Below are positions 61,624 through 64,000 of a DNA stretch of 64,000 nucleotides, in pieces. Position numbers and translations under genes: made by a program. The stretch comes from Bog-752 sp963799395 (GTDB taxonomy: Bacteria > Actinomycetota > Thermoleophilia > UBA2241). The stretch is from assembly GCA_963799395.1 (NCBI GenBank), contig CAWCWZ010000042.1:1-64000 (forward strand), read 5' to 3'. The notes under the pieces were generated by a model. The model saw only the letters and a list, made by a program, of their open reading frames with translations, searched no databases and had not been told where the DNA came from. Numbering within the stretch: the stretch's first letter is position 1; the number at the start of each line of letters is the position of its first letter.

Positions 61624-62699
61624 TGGACGATCGCGTCCGACAGATCGTCATGAAGCCCGGCGACACCGTGGGCGCGGCGTTGCGCCGCATGGACGAAAGC
61701 GGCGGCCGGATGGTGCTCGTGACCGACGACGACGACACGCTGCGCGGCGTCGCGACCGATGGCGACATGCGCCGCTGGATCATCGCCGGCCGGGCGCTCG
61801 ACGATCCACTGAGCGGCGCCATGAACCCGCAGCCGCACGTCCTCGAGCAGGGTTACCGGCGCGAGAGCGCCGAGCAGCTCATGACCGACGGCCACTTCGA
61901 GTGCCTGCCGGTCGTCGACCGGCAGGGACGCGTGATCGACGCGGTCTGGTGGCACGACCTGATCGAGGGCCGGCCCGGCATCAGGCGCCGGGCGCTCAGC
62001 CTGCCCGTCGTGGTGATGGCCGGCGGCCGCGGCACGCGCCTCGCGCCCTACACCAACGTCCTGCCCAAAGCCCTCGTGCCGATCGGCGACACGCCGATCG
62101 CGCAGCTCATCATGGAGCGCTTCGCCGAGTGGGGCTGTCACGACTTCCTGCTCATGCTCAACCACAAGGCCAGCCTCATCCGCGCCTACTTCGCCGAGCT
62201 CGACGTGCCCTACCGGGTGGAGTCCGTGGTCGAGTCGCAGCCGCTGGGCACGGCCGGCGCGCTGTCGCTGCTCGCCGGCCGTCTCGAACAGACCTTCTTT
62301 CTTACGAACTGCGACGTGCTCGTCGAAGCCGACTACGAGAGCGTGCTGCGCGCCCACCGCGAGAGCGGCAACGACCTCACCCTGGTGGCCTCGATGAAGC
62401 AGTTCACCGTCCCTTACGGCGTCTGCGAGGTGGGCGAGGGCGGCCGCCTGACCGGCATCACCGAGAAGCCGTCGTTCGACCATCTGGTCTCGACCGGCCT
62501 GTACGTGGTCGAGCCGCGGATGCTCGACGACATCCCGCGCGACACGACCTACGACATGACCGACCTGATCGCCGCCGGCCTCGAGCGCGGCCGGCGGTTG
62601 GGCGTCTACCCCGTGTCCGAGGGGGCCTGGCTCGACATGGGGACCCTCGACCCCTTGCGCGACGTCCTCGAACGGTTCGGAGGAGCAGAGCGTGGCTAG
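61623..62699 (+). CDS. CBS-nucleotidyltransferase (PtmE/GlmE-like, glucosamine-1-phosphate guanylyltransferase)
   Basis: GTG 61623 overlaps the LegC stop. The 358-residue protein has a tandem CBS pair at residues 5-115 (KPGDTVGAALRRMDESGGRMVLV; DGHFECLPVVDRQGRV) and then a nucleotidyltransferase domain with VVVMAGGRGTRLAPYTNVLPK and LKALVPIGDTPI. This two-domain layout is that of PtmE in Campylobacter, which makes GDP-glucosamine at the head of the legionaminic route. Its presence suggests the GDP-sugar version of the pathway. Regulatory ligands for the CBS pair are unknown. Confidence 0.82.
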   Translation: MDDRVRQIVMKPGDTVGAALRRMDESGGRMVLVTDDDDTLRGVATDGDMRRWIIAGRALDDPLSGAMNPQPHVLEQGYRRESAEQLMTDGHFECLPVVDRQGRVIDAVWWHDLIEGRPGIRRRALSLPVVVMAGGRGTRLAPYTNVLPKALVPIGDTPIAQLIMERFAEWGCHDFLLMLNHKASLIRAYFAELDVPYRVESVVESQPLGTAGALSLLAGRLEQTFFLTNCDVLVEADYESVLRAHRESGNDLTLVASMKQFTVPYGVCEVGEGGRLTGITEKPSFDHLVSTGLYVVEPRMLDDIPRDTTYDMTDLIAAGLERGRRLGVYPVSEGAWLDMGTLDPLRDVLERFGGAERG

Positions 62700-63327
62700 G
62701 CCGATCGTGGTCTACGGAGGTGGCGGTCACGGGCGCGTGGTGATCGAAGCGCTGCGCGCCGCCGGCGAGTTCACGCCGGTGGCCGTCATCGACCCGGCGC
62801 TCACCGGAGAGGTCGACGGCGTGCCGGTGCGCGGCGGCGGCGACGCGCCCGCGGCGCTGCGCGCCGCCGGCGTCGAGACCGCCGCGATCGGCGTCGGCTC
62901 GGTCGGCGACCCCGCCGTGCGCCGCCGCCTGCAGGTCGCGATCGTCGGCGCCGGCTTCGCTCTGCCGCCCGTGATCCATCCGCGCGCCAGCATCGCTTCC
63001 ACGAGCAGCCTCTCGCCGGGCTGCTTCGTCGCGGCCGGCGCCGTCGTGGGCCCGGGCGCGGCGCTCGGCGACTGCGCCATCGTCAACAGCAACGCCGTGG
63101 TCGACCACGACTGCCTGCTCGGCGCCTTCGTCCATATCGCGCCGGGGGCGGCGCTGTCGGGCGGGGTCGTGGTCGGCGAGAACGCCCACGTCGGCACCGG
63201 CGCCGCCGTCATGCAAGGGGTGCGGATCGGCGCCGGCGCCGTCGTCGGCGCCGGCGCCGCCGTGATCGCCGACGTGCCCGACGGCGCCGTGGCGGTCGGC
63301 GTCCCGGCCCGCTGCGAGCCGCGATGA
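62692..63327 (+). CDS. NeuD/PglD-type sugar O/N-acetyltransferase
   Basis: GTG 62692 follows GGAGGAGCAGAG. The 211-residue protein has the N-terminal small-molecule-binding motif IVVYGGGGHGRVVIEAL and a left-handed beta-helix (SIASTSSLSPGCFVAAGAVVGPGA). The catalytic-base region AVVDHDCLLGAFVHIAPGAAL and a final hexapeptide coil follow. NeuD-like enzymes acetylate the 4-amino sugar (LegH/PglD role) in sialic- and legionaminic-type pathways. It overlaps both neighbours. Confidence 0.85.
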   Translation: MARPIVVYGGGGHGRVVIEALRAAGEFTPVAVIDPALTGEVDGVPVRGGGDAPAALRAAGVETAAIGVGSVGDPAVRRRLQVAIVGAGFALPPVIHPRASIASTSSLSPGCFVAAGAVVGPGAALGDCAIVNSNAVVDHDCLLGAFVHIAPGAALSGGVVVGENAHVGTGAAVMQGVRIGAGAVVGAGAAVIADVPDGAVAVGVPARCEPR

Positions 63328-64000
63328 ACGCGCCAGAGCACGTGTTCGTCATCGCCGAGGCCGGTGTCAACCATAACGGCTCGGTGGCGATGGCCCTGCG
63401 GCTGGTCGACGAGGCCGCCGCGGCCGGCGCCGACGCCGTCAAGTTCCAGAGCTTCCGCGCCCACCTGCTGGCCGCCCCCGACGCGCCCCGGGCCGCCTAT
63501 CAGCGCGAGGCGACCGGCAGCTCCGGCGGCCAGCTCGAGATGCTGCGCGCCCTCGAGCTGTCGGCCGACGAGCACCGCCGGATCGCGGCCCACTGTCGCG
63601 AGTGCGGCATCGAGTTCCTCTCGTCACCGTTCGACCGCGAGAGCGTCGAGCTCCTCTCGACGCTCGGTCTGCGGCGCCTCAAGGTCCCCAGCGGCGAGCT
63701 CGTCGACGTGCCCTACCTGCGTCGCGTCGCGGCGCTCGGACTGCCCCTGATCGTCTCGACCGGCATGGCGACGCTCGCCGAGGTCGACGCCGCCCTGACC
63801 GTGCTCGAACAGGCGGGCTGCCCGCGCGCCCGCGTCACCGTCCTGCACTGCTCGACCGAGTACCCGACACCCCCGGCCGACGTCAATCTCCGCGCCATGG
63901 TCACCATGCGCGATGCCCTCGGCGTGGCCGTCGGCTACTCCGACCACACCGAGGGCATCACCGTGGCGGTGGCCGCCGCGGCCCTCGGAGCCGGCGTCAT
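63324..64000 (+). CDS. legI: sialic/legionaminic acid synthase (NeuB/LegI-like), cut by the window end
   Basis: ATG 63324 overlaps the previous stop (ATGA). The visible 225 residues cover most of the TIM-barrel: VIAEAGVNHNGSVAMALRLVDEA, DAVKFQSFRAHLL, FLSSPFDRESVELL, LKVPSGELVDVPYLR, STGMATLAEV, LHCSTEYPTPPADVN and VGYSDHTEGITV. It condenses a 6-deoxy-mannosamine derivative with phosphoenolpyruvate to make a nonulosonic acid. The C-terminal antifreeze-like SAF domain lies beyond the window, where CMP-transfer and epimerase genes would be expected. Confidence 0.9.
   Translation, partial: MNAPEHVFVIAEAGVNHNGSVAMALRLVDEAAAAGADAVKFQSFRAHLLAAPDAPRAAYQREATGSSGGQLEMLRALELSADEHRRIAAHCRECGIEFLSSPFDRESVELLSTLGLRRLKVPSGELVDVPYLRRVAALGLPLIVSTGMATLAEVDAALTVLEQAGCPRARVTVLHCSTEYPTPPADVNLRAMVTMRDALGVAVGYSDHTEGITVAVAAAALGAGV

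Overview
This is a very GC-rich bacterial chromosome segment. It carries a 16S-23S-5S rRNA operon (minus strand, about 57.5-51.8 kb) and a tmRNA gene. Codon use, GTG/TTG starts, actinobacterial-type families (holin-X, DUF3618) and the rRNA suggest a deep-branching Actinomycetota. That placement is an inference; I cannot run a 16S comparison. The gene set points to facultative or anaerobic amino-acid and methyl-compound metabolism: a PutA-type proline oxidase, an MttB-family methyltransferase, an orphan oxoacid:ferredoxin oxidoreductase gamma subunit and a beta-keto acid cleavage enzyme remnant. It also shows a large sensory output (multi-GAF diguanylate cyclases and a GAF-PP2C phosphatase).

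An important caveat is that at least 15 genes need one or more frame switches to give a family-length protein, and the tmRNA tag frame is also off by one base. Many switches fall in GC runs or short repeats. Several apparent long fusions disappear once one base is restored: MFS+TetR, AlkD+phosphatase, secreted protein+lipoprotein, and binding protein+zinc ribbon. I read most of these as sequence or assembly errors in real genes, except where there is independent evidence of decay.

Layout. 0-9.4 kb is an accessory-looking stretch: gene remnants, a broken clan GH-A glycosidase, a holin-X/DUF3618 pair, a PLP decarboxylase, a glutathionyl-hydroquinone-reductase-like GST, an intact IS630 element, and a secreted protein/lipoprotein pair. 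9.7-23.5 kb is a signalling block: an M50-CBS protease, a GAF-PP2C phosphatase, an AlkD-like protein, a zinc-ribbon membrane protein, an orphan family-5 solute-binding protein, a beta-propeller protein and two GAF-GGDEF proteins. 23.8-30.5 kb holds a DDAH-like enzyme and a drug-export operon (ABC-2 permease, double ATPase, DHA2 MFS pump, TetR) behind a promoter with an overlapping palindrome. 30.5-37.1 kb holds a radical SAM protein, a MacB/FtsX-type ABC system and an unusual GAPDH. 37.3-39.4 kb holds PorG, the BKACE remnant, tmRNA and a Cys-rich protein. 39.5-51.6 kb is mixed metabolism and housekeeping: a deacetylase/acetyltransferase pair, PutA, a second zinc-ribbon membrane protein, rhomboid, DUF4349, a quinone reductase, a Lon-N protein, IscX, a spermidine-synthase-like protein and MttB. 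After the rRNA operon, 57.7-64 kb is a flippase followed by a tightly coupled legionaminic-acid-type operon (LegB, LegC, PtmE-like, NeuD-like, NeuB/LegI) that runs off the window end.
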